Of a DNA stretch of 64,000 nucleotides, positions 53,909 through 63,152 are shown one piece after another. The position numbers and the translations under genes are program-made. Numbering within the stretch: the stretch's first letter is position 1; each line of letters opens with the position of its first letter. Where the stretch lies: assembly GCF_000235365.1 (NCBI RefSeq), contig NC_016453.1, positions 248,001-312,000 on the forward strand. The letters are read 5' to 3'. The notes under the pieces are model-generated. The model was not told the origin of the DNA, did not search any database, and saw only the letters and a program-made list of their open reading frames with translations. The DNA comes from Eremothecium cymbalariae DBVPG#7215 (lineage: Eukaryota; Ascomycota; Saccharomycetes; Saccharomycetales; Saccharomycetaceae).

Positions 53909-54093
53909 GCAACGTATAGTTAGAGCACTTTATTCAGTTATTTCAATTTTACATAATAAAAATGAAGAGAGGAGACATATGTAATGTCACTATATTTATC
54001 AATATATTCATTTTTTCAAGCTGCTTCTAAAGGATATTCGCTATTCATGTACATACATATTAACATCAGACTAAATAGACAAGATGCTTATGA

Positions 54094-55473
54094 CTAGTTT
54101 TTCCTTTTGTTAGATGTAGAATTTTTTGGCAACTCCTTGGTGAATGGAATAAAAGATGGTTCACCGGGAATGTACTTTCTCAATACCTCGGGAACAACCA
54201 AACCTTCTTCAGTTTGATAGTTTTCCAAGATACAGCATAAAGCTCTTTGGGTTGCACATAAAGTGGAGTTCAAACAATGAACATATTTCTTCTCTCTATC
54301 GCCCATTTTCTTAATACCACATCTGATTTCTAAGTTTCTAGATTGATAATCAGTACAGTTAGAGCAGGAAACTAATTCCTTATATTCCTTTTGGAATGGG
54401 AACCAAGCTTCTAGATCGTATTTCTTAGCGGCTGCGTTATTTAATTCTCCAGAGACAATTCCAACGATACGGTATGGAACACCCAAAGATTGATAAAACT
54501 CTTCAGATGCTCCGATCATTCTGTCAAACTCTTCCCAAGAGTTTTCAGGTTCAGTTATGCAAAACTGTTCGATCTTCTCAAAAGCATGAACCCTAAACAC
54601 ACCCCAGGCATCCTTTCCATGAGCACCTGCTTCTCTACGGAAACAAGAAGAATATCCAACATAACGTACTGGCAATTGTTCCTGTGGCTTTTCAAACCAC
54701 TCGCCAGAATGGTAGGCTGAGATTGGCTGTTCAGATGTAGCAATCAAATATTTCTCATCGTCTCCATCAAGAACCTTGTACAATTCTTCGTCAAATTGCG
54801 ATAACTGAGCAGTTTTAGACATAGCATCCTTGCTCATCATCACAGGGGCTTGTAGTGGACAGTACCCTCTAGAAGCCAAAAAAGATAAACCATAGTTGAT
54901 TAAGGCTTGATTCAAGAAAACACCGTAGTTTCTGAAAAAGTAGCCTCTATGACCACTAATTTTAACACCCCGATCTGGATCGTAACCATCCAATCTTAAA
55001 AGAACTTCGTGATGCGATAATTTTGCTGGGTTTCCAGTACAAGAAGCATTACTTCCAACCTCTTCCAAACCCTTTGGTTTCCAAACACGTATCAATTCAT
55101 TATTATCCTCATTATTGGACACAACAACAGAGGGATGTACGATATTTCCAACCTGGTTGACCTTGTTTCTCAAATCGTTATCTTCTTTTTGTTCCTGTTC
55201 AGTCAACTGCTTCTTTTCTTCAGTCAACTTTTCCTTCTCAATCAACAATTCTGATGGATCTTCCTTTTTCTTAAATTTTAAACCAATTTCTTTCTGAACT
55301 TTGTTTAATTTCTTATTTAATTCATCTAGTTGGAATCTCGTTTTAACCCATTCCTTATAGTCAGCAATGATTTCGTCAACTATCTCAACGGAAGCATAAC
55401 GAGCCTCTTGAGACTTCTTAATTAAAGCTGGATTACCACCTTTCTCCGCGATGAAAAGAGTGATATCTAACAT
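54094..55473 (-). CDS. SES1: Seryl-tRNA synthetase, cytosolic
   Basis: The product is 459 residues (S. cerevisiae 462). It charges tRNA-Ser. The N-terminal antiparallel coiled-coil arm that contacts the tRNA long variable arm spans about 28-110 (Lys/Glu-rich). The class II catalytic domain has SGHRGYFFRNYG, motif 2 FRREAGAHGKDAWGVFRVH (Arg279) and motif 3 ALCCILENYQTEEGLVVPEV. A basic C-terminal tail (NSTSNKRKN) follows, as in S. cerevisiae. A Reb1 site lies upstream. It matches YDR023W. Confidence 0.97.
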   Translation of the reverse strand: MLDITLFIAEKGGNPALIKKSQEARYASVEIVDEIIADYKEWVKTRFQLDELNKKLNKVQKEIGLKFKKKEDPSELLIEKEKLTEEKKQLTEQEQKEDNDLRNKVNQVGNIVHPSVVVSNNEDNNELIRVWKPKGLEEVGSNASCTGNPAKLSHHEVLLRLDGYDPDRGVKISGHRGYFFRNYGVFLNQALINYGLSFLASRGYCPLQAPVMMSKDAMSKTAQLSQFDEELYKVLDGDDEKYLIATSEQPISAYHSGEWFEKPQEQLPVRYVGYSSCFRREAGAHGKDAWGVFRVHAFEKIEQFCITEPENSWEEFDRMIGASEEFYQSLGVPYRIVGIVSGELNNAAAKKYDLEAWFPFQKEYKELVSCSNCTDYQSRNLEIRCGIKKMGDREKKYVHCLNSTLCATQRALCCILENYQTEEGLVVPEVLRKYIPGEPSFIPFTKELPKNSTSNKRKN

Positions 55474-56142
55474 TATATATCTCGGGGACGATGCAGTGCT
55501 CTCTTAAAATGCTTAACTTAGTTGCAACGAGATGATCGTGTTAAAGATTATTAACATGAATGTGTTAAACTGTTGGGATACGTTAGAATAAAGGTGATTG
55601 AACCAAAATTTTTTGTTTTCATCAAGTGCGGGTAAGTATCGACGTCAGTGCCACTTTCTACAAAACAGGATATATTATTTAAACTAAGAGTAAATTTAAC
55701 GCAAAGATGTACTCGACTCAAGTCGATTGAATTCTGGATAACCAAAGGGCTACTTCACATGAATTAAAGATGTTTGTGTATGAATAGCAATGAAGCATCA
55801 TTTATTTAAAATCTGTATGAAAGAAAACAATAAGCCCATATACATATACCCCTTTCAGAGTATTCTTTCTTTGCAAAAGCGTGTCAGCAACTTCAAGAAT
55901 GTATAGGTAGTCTCAGATTAATTAGTCATTTTTTGACGGATGTTTAATATGCCTAGTAGTTATTCTCCAAGTAGGAACTATAAGCTCAATAGCGGTGGTT
56001 TGTTCAAAAGGTTAAATATGAGACAGAAAAGTGTCAGCGTGCATAATGTAAATATTTACACCACAAAATATATTAAAGCAATCCAGCTGACACTTGTATA
56101 CATGTTGAATATACTGAATAATACATATGAGTTAAATTCACA
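55474..56142. other. Region between SES1 and the membrane-protein gene; synteny junction
   Basis: These 669 bp hold the SES1 promoter with its Reb1 site and an ATG-started frame of 68 codons at 55940 that overlaps the next gene's start. Genes on the left match S. cerevisiae YBR04x/YDR02x; from MGM101 on they match YJR14x. No tRNA or repeat is seen at the junction. Confidence 0.5.
55629..55635 (-). promoter_or_regulatory. Reb1-type site upstream of SES1
   Basis: CGGGTAA on the plus strand (TTACCCG on the minus strand) lies 156 bp upstream of the SES1 ATG. The motif match is exact; binding is inferred. Confidence 0.5.
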
Positions 56143-56146
56143 ATGA
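55940..56146 (+). CDS. Upstream ORF, 68 codons, overlapping the next start codon
   Basis: The frame begins MFNMPSSYSPSRNYK. Its TGA overlaps the next gene's ATG as ATGA (56143-56146). It has a hydrophobic C-terminal part (AIQLTLVYMLNIL). It may be an inhibitory or coupled upstream ORF, the N-terminal part of the following membrane protein separated by a frameshift, or chance. I do not recognise it. Confidence 0.25.
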   Translation: MFNMPSSYSPSRNYKLNSGGLFKRLNMRQKSVSVHNVNIYTTKYIKAIQLTLVYMLNILNNTYELNSQ

Positions 56147-57009
56147 AATCATTAATTGAATTTATATTTGAAGCAACCTACATTGCGTTGACTTACATTT
56201 TGCCGATAATCTTTACTGTTCATACTATTTACGAAGCAGATGACTTTTACAAGCACTTTACCAAAGGTTATAACGATACAGAGTCATTGGAATTTAGAGA
56301 CTCACAACTGAATAATGCAGAGGATTACCTTAAGCAATTGGATGATGTAATGTATTTGCACCTTAAAATTTGTTCTCTGTCATTGGCGAAATGTATGCCA
56401 AGGGTACAAGTTTGCATATACTGGTGCGTCTATTGGTTTACCACCTGCTTTTTGGATCGCTTTGTATACCCTGGAACGCTGTATTATCTTGACTACGCAG
56501 ATATCAAGATAGAAAGTGTAGTATGGAAATTGGTAAAGATGTCAATAACAGTGATTATTTTAATACATACATATGAGCACCCAGCTCAGAGAGAAAGGCC
56601 ATTGAGTGAGCGCAACCATGATAGATTGTGGAGTGTTCCTTCTTTATTAATGAAGATCTATGTCCGTTGTCTTGAGATTACTTCTTCTGCTCTAGAGTGG
56701 TTGAGGGTGGATTGTACACCTGCAAGAATATCGCACTTCATTGGCAAGGGAAACAACGTTCTTACCCTTGACCAACATACATACTTTAATAGAGGCACGG
56801 ACCCGATAATAAAAGAGGAAAAGCCTATGCAAGATAAAACCGTATTTGTAATGGACACCCAGAACTCTTATGATATTGTAAGTACCTCTGAGTGTAATTC
56901 CATCCTATCTTCTAATTCTTCTGCTTCAAGCTATTCTAGTGCTAATTCAAACACCACAGGACGGTTCAGGAGCGGGCATACAAGAGACAGCCTTTCCGAA
57001 ATTTGCTAA
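56143..57009 (+). CDS. Multi-pass membrane protein, unrecognised
   Basis: The product is 288 residues. Hydrophobic segments appear at about 5-28 (IEFIFEATYIALTYILPIIF), 87-107 (QVCIYWCVYWFTTCFLDRF) and 125-144 (VWKLVKMSITVIILIHTY). A soluble, Ser/Asn-rich C-terminus follows. The pair of central segments with a YYLDYADIKIES loop is faintly like the TB2/DP1/HVA22 (Yop1/REEP) arrangement, but this is only pattern resemblance. It lies at the junction between the SES1 and MGM101 blocks, where S. cerevisiae offers no obvious positional equivalent. It may be lineage-specific or very divergent. Confidence 0.65.
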   Translation: MKSLIEFIFEATYIALTYILPIIFTVHTIYEADDFYKHFTKGYNDTESLEFRDSQLNNAEDYLKQLDDVMYLHLKICSLSLAKCMPRVQVCIYWCVYWFTTCFLDRFVYPGTLYYLDYADIKIESVVWKLVKMSITVIILIHTYEHPAQRERPLSERNHDRLWSVPSLLMKIYVRCLEITSSALEWLRVDCTPARISHFIGKGNNVLTLDQHTYFNRGTDPIIKEEKPMQDKTVFVMDTQNSYDIVSTSECNSILSSNSSASSYSSANSNTTGRFRSGHTRDSLSEIC

Positions 57010-57124
57010 CCAAAGGCGAACTGCATTTTTTTCTTTCTACTACATATGGGTACTAAATTAATAACTAAACAATCCTATATACAGTACTGACCATAATGAT
57101 CATTGATCTGTTCTATATCTTAAT

Positions 57125-57895
57125 TTATTTATATGGATACTCGACATCTCTGTCTTTCCTTAACCAGATCTTCTTCTTCCTCTTGGTAGCAATATGCTCG
57201 ACAAATTTCTCCACACAATACTGTTTCTTATAGCTCTTGATAAAAACAGGATCCCACAATTCAGACCCAATACCTAAATCTTTACAACATCTCATCAAGG
57301 CATTACTCTTACAACCTTCTGTAGCCGTTGGAATTCCGGTTTCAGAAAAATAATCCTGTTCGCCGCGAGCAAGACTGACAAGCTGACCATTACAAATCAG
57401 TGCATACTCTCTAGTAACAAGTCTAGCCGTCACAGTTGTCTCAGAACGAGGTGCCAACCCCCAGCCACCTGCACCAAAAGCCTTATTTAAAATTCTCCGA
57501 TATTTGATCTCAGGCAAATATAACAACCCATCCGGCGTAATTTCGATATCTAAAGCCACCAACGGCTGGCTCAACACATTCTGAACCGATTCGTCAAACG
57601 GTTTAGACCCCAGCCCATGAAAAGAACTATACCAGTCAACAGAACCACCCCTGTCTGGCCGTATATTCTTCTCAACCCCACCTATCTCCAATGAGTCCCC
57701 ATTCAGAGCATTACTTAACGTCCTCTTATAATCGTGAGCAGGGTTAGATAGCTTACTTTGAGGATCACCCATTGGACTGGATGACCCTGCAACAGGTTTC
57801 ACAGCTCCTGCTGTACCTATAAATTTCACCTGAGAAATGACATAATGCGATCTCGCCAAATTAGCAAATTTTCCAATGCTACTTCTAGATATCAT
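57125..57895 (-). CDS. MGM101: Mgm101, mitochondrial nucleoid recombination protein
   Basis: The product is 256 residues (S. cerevisiae 269). Mgm101 is a Rad52-related single-strand annealing protein needed to keep mitochondrial DNA. The N-terminus ([20 protein letters not shown]) is a presequence, followed by a variable spacer. The conserved core starts near 92, with [60 protein letters not shown] and CVEKFVEH. It is divergent from PMT4, as YJR144W/YJR143C are. Confidence 0.97.
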   Translation of the reverse strand: MISRSSIGKFANLARSHYVISQVKFIGTAGAVKPVAGSSSPMGDPQSKLSNPAHDYKRTLSNALNGDSLEIGGVEKNIRPDRGGSVDWYSSFHGLGSKPFDESVQNVLSQPLVALDIEITPDGLLYLPEIKYRRILNKAFGAGGWGLAPRSETTVTARLVTREYALICNGQLVSLARGEQDYFSETGIPTATEGCKSNALMRCCKDLGIGSELWDPVFIKSYKKQYCVEKFVEHIATKRKKKIWLRKDRDVEYPYK

Positions 57896-58249
57896 TACTT
57901 TCTGAAAATAAAAATCGATTAATTGATTACAGAACTACCACAGCATGAACAAAATCCACTTTAAAACACACTCTGTGGCTTTTTACCTTCTCAATTCTTC
58001 ATTGAAATAATGTTGTAGCAAGCAGAAGAAGCTCCACTTTTTAGAACTACGATTTTTCACCAAAATTTCCAGGCCGGGTAAGAAGATCACCAGATCCAAA
58101 AGTTTTATATAATCAACAATTTCGTATTCGGGAAGCCAGCGTGTTTATTAGCAAAAGATGTTATATTTAGAGAACAGAGGAAGGTCAAACCAGGTTGTAT
58201 TGTCTAAAGATTAAGTTGGAAGAGATCTAAGGGGACAATTAATAGACCT
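57896..58249. other. MGM101-PMT4 divergent promoter
   Basis: These 354 bp contain a Reb1 site at 58075-58081 near the middle. The rest is unremarkable. Confidence 0.55.
58075..58081 (-). promoter_or_regulatory. Reb1-type site between MGM101 and PMT4
   Basis: CGGGTAA, preceded by C, lies 169 bp upstream of PMT4 and 180 bp upstream of MGM101. A single site could serve both promoters. Binding is inferred. Confidence 0.5.
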
Positions 58250-60523
58250 ATGCCTTCAAAGAAAGTTCAAAAGAGTCCTTTAGCGGACAAAACTGAACAG
58301 TCGGCAACGGACACTAAAAATGGATATTGTTTCGAATATGCAGGAGGAAAATGGCTAATGGAAGGATCACAAGATAGCCCAGGGAAATATAGGTATTATG
58401 GATATTTTGTTACTGTTGTAGCCTTTGTATTAAGGTTCAAAAAGTTGTATTATCCTCGTGAAGTGGTCTTTGATGAAGTCCATTTTGGTAAGTTTGCGTC
58501 TTATTATTTGGAGCGGACGTATTTCTTTGATGTTCATCCTCCGTTTGCGAAATTATTGATTGCATTTGTTGGATGGTTGGTAGGATATAATGGTGCCTTT
58601 AAGTTTGACGATATTGGATATAGTTATGAGACGAATAATGCTCCATATGTGGCATACCGGTCTTTAAGTGCCCTTTTAGGAACGCTTACTGTTCCGATCA
58701 TGTTTAATATATTGAAGGAGTTGAACTTCAAAGCAGTTAGTTGTGCTTTGGGTGCATTTTTAGTAGCGATTGATAATGCACATGTTATTGATTCAAGGTT
58801 GATTTTGCTAGATGCAACGCTTATTGTGAGCATTGCATTGTCCATCTATACATACATCCGTTTCTACAAGGCCCAATTGAGAGCTCCATTTAGTTCTGAG
58901 TGGTACTTCTGGTTATATGCCACAGGATTATCGTTATCTTTTGTTATTTCTACCAAATATGTAGGTCTTTTTACCTTTGCGATGATTGGTTCTGCTGTTG
59001 CATTAAATCTGTGGCAGTTACTAGATATTCGTGCAGGTTTATCCTTGAAAATGGTTTTTAAGCATTTTTTCCAAAGGTTCAATGGTTTAATATTATTCCC
59101 CTTCACAGTTTACTTATTTTGGTTCTACATTCATTTTGCAGTGCTCACGAAATCAGGACCTGGTGACAATTTTATGTCTGGCGGATTTCAAGAAACTTTG
59201 GGAGACTCACCACTTGCGAAAGAGTCCAGAGAGTTACAATATTATGATATAATTACACTAAAACACAAGGATACCGGTTCTTTATTACATTCCCATGATG
59301 CATACTATCCATTGCGGTATGAGGACGGTCGTATTTCATCTCAAGGTCAGCAAGTTACGGGTTATTCGCACGAAGATATTAACAATAACTGGGAAATTAT
59401 TCCAACAAAAGAGTTACCAAGTCTTGTGGGTCAGAATGTTCTGTTGGATGACGTTATTAGGTTAAGGCATGTTGCTACTGATACATATTTATTAGCTCAT
59501 GATGTCGCATCTCCTTTGTATGCCACTAATGAGGAAGTCACAACGGTAGGCAAAGAGTTGGGAGATGGTACTGAATTAAAAAATACGTTATTTAAGTTTC
59601 AGCCGACTAATAAGAAGGATTCTGGGCGTGTTGTAAAAAGCAAAGCTTCAGTATTCAGGATATTCCATGTAGATACTGCTGTTGCTTTATGGACTCACAA
59701 CGACGAGTTTTTACCTGAATGGGGGTTTAAGCAACAGGAAGTCAACGGCAACAAAAAAGTTCTGGAACCTTCAAATAATTGGGTTGTTGATAACATTGTC
59801 AACATCAGCGAAGAAAGAAAAGCTTACTCTCCAAAGATTGTTAAAAAACTTTCATTTATCGCTAAGTGGTTTGAATTACAACGGCTAATGTTTGAGCACA
59901 ATAATAAGCTCTCCTCAGACCATCCATTCGCCTCCCAGCCAGAATCCTGGCCCGGATCCTTATCCGGTGTTTCCTTCTGGACTAAAGAACCTGAGACGAG
60001 GCAAATATACTTTATTGGCAATATTGTTGGCTGGTGGTTAGAAGTCGTCTCCTTGGCTCTTTACATTGGCATTATCCTTGCTGATCTTTTAACTAGACAG
60101 CGTCATGTTTTTACTTTTGGAAAGTTAGCAAGAATAAAATTATATGGCCCACTGTTATTCTTATTTGTTGGCTGGTGCTTCCACTACTTTCCATTTTTCT
60201 TAATGGGTCGCCAAAAATTTTTACATCATTACTTGCCTGCTCACCTGATAGCAGCTTTACTCACCGCTGGTCTTTGGGAGTTTTTATTATCAGATACGAA
60301 ATCTCTGGATATATCAACAGATGAGTCTGATTCAGAAAGCCAATATAACAAGAATCCTCAGGTAAATGAAGTTACAGTAACTTTACTTTTCTTAATAACT
60401 GCAATTGGTACATCTGCTTTCTTCATTTTCTTTTCTCCATTGGTTTATGGAGATCGTTCTTTAACACCATCGGAGGTTCTATCAAGGCAGTGGTTTAACA
60501 TGAAATTACACTTCGCAAAATGA
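58250..60523 (+). CDS. PMT4: Protein O-mannosyltransferase, Pmt4 type
   Basis: The product is 757 residues (S. cerevisiae 762). It transfers mannose from dolichol phosphate mannose to Ser/Thr in the ER, acting mainly on membrane-anchored substrates. The N-terminal luminal loop has the catalytic Asp75-Glu76 in VVFDEVHFG and FFDVHPPFAKLL. Several membrane segments follow. A luminal MIR domain covers about 327-515 (DIITLKHKDTGSLLHSH, DVIRLRHVATDTYLLAH, SVFRIFHVDTAVALWTH). C-terminal membrane segments follow, including the FHYFPFFLMGRQKFLHHYLP motif. Adjacent MGM101 and downstream IPA1 and HIR3 fit YJR143C. Confidence 0.97.
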   Translation: MPSKKVQKSPLADKTEQSATDTKNGYCFEYAGGKWLMEGSQDSPGKYRYYGYFVTVVAFVLRFKKLYYPREVVFDEVHFGKFASYYLERTYFFDVHPPFAKLLIAFVGWLVGYNGAFKFDDIGYSYETNNAPYVAYRSLSALLGTLTVPIMFNILKELNFKAVSCALGAFLVAIDNAHVIDSRLILLDATLIVSIALSIYTYIRFYKAQLRAPFSSEWYFWLYATGLSLSFVISTKYVGLFTFAMIGSAVALNLWQLLDIRAGLSLKMVFKHFFQRFNGLILFPFTVYLFWFYIHFAVLTKSGPGDNFMSGGFQETLGDSPLAKESRELQYYDIITLKHKDTGSLLHSHDAYYPLRYEDGRISSQGQQVTGYSHEDINNNWEIIPTKELPSLVGQNVLLDDVIRLRHVATDTYLLAHDVASPLYATNEEVTTVGKELGDGTELKNTLFKFQPTNKKDSGRVVKSKASVFRIFHVDTAVALWTHNDEFLPEWGFKQQEVNGNKKVLEPSNNWVVDNIVNISEERKAYSPKIVKKLSFIAKWFELQRLMFEHNNKLSSDHPFASQPESWPGSLSGVSFWTKEPETRQIYFIGNIVGWWLEVVSLALYIGIILADLLTRQRHVFTFGKLARIKLYGPLLFLFVGWCFHYFPFFLMGRQKFLHHYLPAHLIAALLTAGLWEFLLSDTKSLDISTDESDSESQYNKNPQVNEVTVTLLFLITAIGTSAFFIFFSPLVYGDRSLTPSEVLSRQWFNMKLHFAK

Positions 60524-60808
60524 ACTGAGTTTTATTGATCCTTTGTGTAATTGTATAGACCCCAATCGGTAATAAAGATGATCTACTCTTATCTTTTTAA
60601 GGGTTCTGCGTGAATATGTAGGTTGAAAATCCCAGTCGTTTGGTCAGTAACAATATACATTACATATCACATATCTGTGACGTGGTGCTTTGATCGTGCT
60701 TTAGCCGTGCCCTTCAAAAAAGCTATTTAATGAGGTATTTAAGAAACTGCCAAGTTCTGCTAAAAGTACAAGAGGGGTGAATTTACTGAAACAAAACGAT
60801 AAACAGCC

Positions 60809-61951
60809 ATGGTTAAGTCAATTTGTAGTTTTATGACTCTACTGAGAGATGCTTCTCTCAAGGGTTTGATGAACGGAACTAAAATTATAAAAATTGTGTG
60901 TGGTAATGAATCTGCTGATATAGATTCTGTTGCATGTGCTATTGCCTACGCGTATTTAAGTTACGATAATGACCAGAGAGATACATATATCCCCGTTATA
61001 AATATTCCAAGAGAAGATTTGAAGCTTAGAAGAGACGTTGTTTTCATGTTGGAAAGCATATCTGTATCGCTAGATTCTCTATTTTTTATCGATGAGATCC
61101 GGAAAATGAAGTTGGACAATATTAGGGTTGAATCTGTTTTAGTGGACCACAATGACTTGACCGGTGTTGCTAGAGAAGTCGTTGATAATGTAATCGGTAT
61201 AATAGATCATCATGAAGATAACAATATGCATAAAGAGTCAATTAAAAGGGCAAATGGTCCCCGTATAATTGAACCGGCTGGTTCCTGCTCATCGCTGGTG
61301 TTCAATTACTGGCTGAACAATCTTGGGATTCAGCGTTTAAAGCCCTTAACTGATATTTCTAAACTATTTTTATCAGCTTTGTTAATGGACACGGTGAATA
61401 TGAAATACAAGGTTACCAAGTTAGATCCAGAAGCCTATTCTAATTATGTTGACTTTTTACAAGGTATGGACTTTGAACATTATTACGAAACTCTAGTAGC
61501 TAAAAAGGATATTGATGGATTACCCATAGAAGGGATTTTGGCAAAAGACTATAAACAATTTTCTTTTTCGAGCCACCATGGTGTTGTCAAAGTCGGTACT
61601 TCATCCATTCCTCGGCCTCTTCAATGGATATTAGAGCAGCATGGAAATGATGAATTTGTTCTTCAATCGAGGAAATATATAATTAAAAAAAATTTAGACC
61701 TGCTGCTCCTAGTGCACCATTGGATTTCAGCGGATGTACATTATAGACAGTTCGTGGTTGTTGTAGACAATGACAAGAGCATGGAGTTATCAGCCAAGAT
61801 AATTCAGGCTATTAAAGACGAGTTGCAACTTGAAAAGGTGGAAATCATAGTTCCGTTAGTTGATGGTATACTAACCTACAATCAGCTTGCACTGAACAAA
61901 AGTAGGAAAACCGTGGTTCCATTGATAAGGAAAGCCGTGGAAGAACTATAA
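60809..61951 (+). CDS. PPX1: Exopolyphosphatase
   Basis: The product is 380 residues (S. cerevisiae 397). It removes terminal phosphates from polyphosphate chains. It belongs to the DHH family: motif I NESADIDSVACAIAY at about 34-48, VDHNDLTG near 112, IDHHEDN with Asp133-His134-His135, and the AGSCSSLVFNYW and MDTVNMKYK segments. The C-terminal DHHA2 domain carries SSIPRPLQW and related pieces. In S. cerevisiae PPX1 is YHR201C; here it sits between PMT4 and IPA1, mixing the YHR and YJR sister segments. Its stop codon overlaps the stop of IPA1 on the other strand. Confidence 0.96.
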   Translation: MVKSICSFMTLLRDASLKGLMNGTKIIKIVCGNESADIDSVACAIAYAYLSYDNDQRDTYIPVINIPREDLKLRRDVVFMLESISVSLDSLFFIDEIRKMKLDNIRVESVLVDHNDLTGVAREVVDNVIGIIDHHEDNNMHKESIKRANGPRIIEPAGSCSSLVFNYWLNNLGIQRLKPLTDISKLFLSALLMDTVNMKYKVTKLDPEAYSNYVDFLQGMDFEHYYETLVAKKDIDGLPIEGILAKDYKQFSFSSHHGVVKVGTSSIPRPLQWILEQHGNDEFVLQSRKYIIKKNLDLLLLVHHWISADVHYRQFVVVVDNDKSMELSAKIIQAIKDELQLEKVEIIVPLVDGILTYNQLALNKSRKTVVPLIRKAVEEL

Positions 61952-63004
61952 GTAACTTACATAACTTATATACCAGTTGTCTATCATTTTATGTTGTTCG
62001 GGAAGCTTGTCACGAGTCTTGTCAAGAGACTCGATAAAACTGCGATAACAATCTGGGGTAACATTCAATGTATCTACAGTTTGACGACTTGGCACTTTCC
62101 CTGAGGAAAGTATATCTAAATCTGTTGTGTACAAAAATTTAAGACCCTGTTTAATTTCAGTATTATCAGACAACGTTACGTTCAATCCAATGCTAAACAC
62201 CCACAAAACTGTCTTTGAATTATTCCCACACGATAGAATTATTACACGAGACGCATTTGAATTGATTAAATTCATCAATGAAGCTATAACTGATTGCTCC
62301 ATACCATACCGTTCTTTAATACCATTTGACTTTATCAGTATTAGATTCCATTTGTACAGTTTTATAACCTTTTCATTTGGCAACTCACCAAGTAGAGTAG
62401 AGCATTTTTGACATGTAGGACCTTCCGGAGTTATTAAAAACCTTTCACTCAGCCAATCCCTGTTCAGTATCAGGAACGAATCACCAACAAGTAATTCTGC
62501 AATGCTGGGAACTAATATGTTATATTTGTCTCTATAGTTTTTGCTCTCCTTAGAATTATCATCTGGTTTATGACAATGCCAATAGTCCATCAATTCCGTC
62601 CAAAATTCTGTAGGCATATCACGGATCTTTTTACAATCTGATCGAGATAGCAGTGTAGAATTACAACAGTAACATAGAAACTTAAACGGCTCCTGCAAGT
62701 CTAACTTACTCCATTTAAAATTACTGGAAAACGCAACCATAAAATTAGATGTCCTATCAAGATGCGATTTCAGGTTAACCTTCCTTTCATGTGCACGAAT
62801 TGTTGCTTGTCCATTTTGATACGTGATGTTGGTATCAGTACCAAATTCTACCTCACATGGTAAAATAATCGAAACAGTATCTATAGAATCTTTAAGCTTC
62901 AGGATTTTAGACTGAATCCCTTGTATCACCAACTCACCAGTAATATCCACAACCACTATTAATACTATTCCAATCCTAGGTAGATGCTCTGCAAAGAATT
63001 TCAT
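61946..63004 (-). CDS. IPA1: Ipa1-like HECT-related (UBE3D-type) protein
   Basis: The product is 352 residues (S. cerevisiae Ipa1 347). Ipa1 is essential and works with Mpe1/CPF in mRNA 3'-end formation; it belongs to the HECT-like E3 (E2-binding) family. Cys pairs FLCYCCNSTLLSR and PTCQKCSTLLGEL probably bind zinc or stabilise the fold. Between them are MPTEFWTELMDYWHCHKP and a SFLILNRDWL segment. Its position between PPX1 and HIR3 fits YJR141W. It is convergent with PPX1, with a 6-base overlap of the coding frames (61946-61951). Confidence 0.85.
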   Translation of the reverse strand: MKFFAEHLPRIGIVLIVVVDITGELVIQGIQSKILKLKDSIDTVSIILPCEVEFGTDTNITYQNGQATIRAHERKVNLKSHLDRTSNFMVAFSSNFKWSKLDLQEPFKFLCYCCNSTLLSRSDCKKIRDMPTEFWTELMDYWHCHKPDDNSKESKNYRDKYNILVPSIAELLVGDSFLILNRDWLSERFLITPEGPTCQKCSTLLGELPNEKVIKLYKWNLILIKSNGIKERYGMEQSVIASLMNLINSNASRVIILSCGNNSKTVLWVFSIGLNVTLSDNTEIKQGLKFLYTTDLDILSSGKVPSRQTVDTLNVTPDCYRSFIESLDKTRDKLPEQHKMIDNWYISYVSYL

Positions 63005-63152
63005 AACCGATCGACCTTTTCAATGTTTGGTGGTAGGTCGTGGCTTTTAAAAAAGTGTCAAAAGTTCTCGGTTATCCTATACATTTTATTTATTTATACC
63101 TTAAACTTTACAGATTGAATTTGAACACCAAAGAGTGAACACAGTGAGAATT

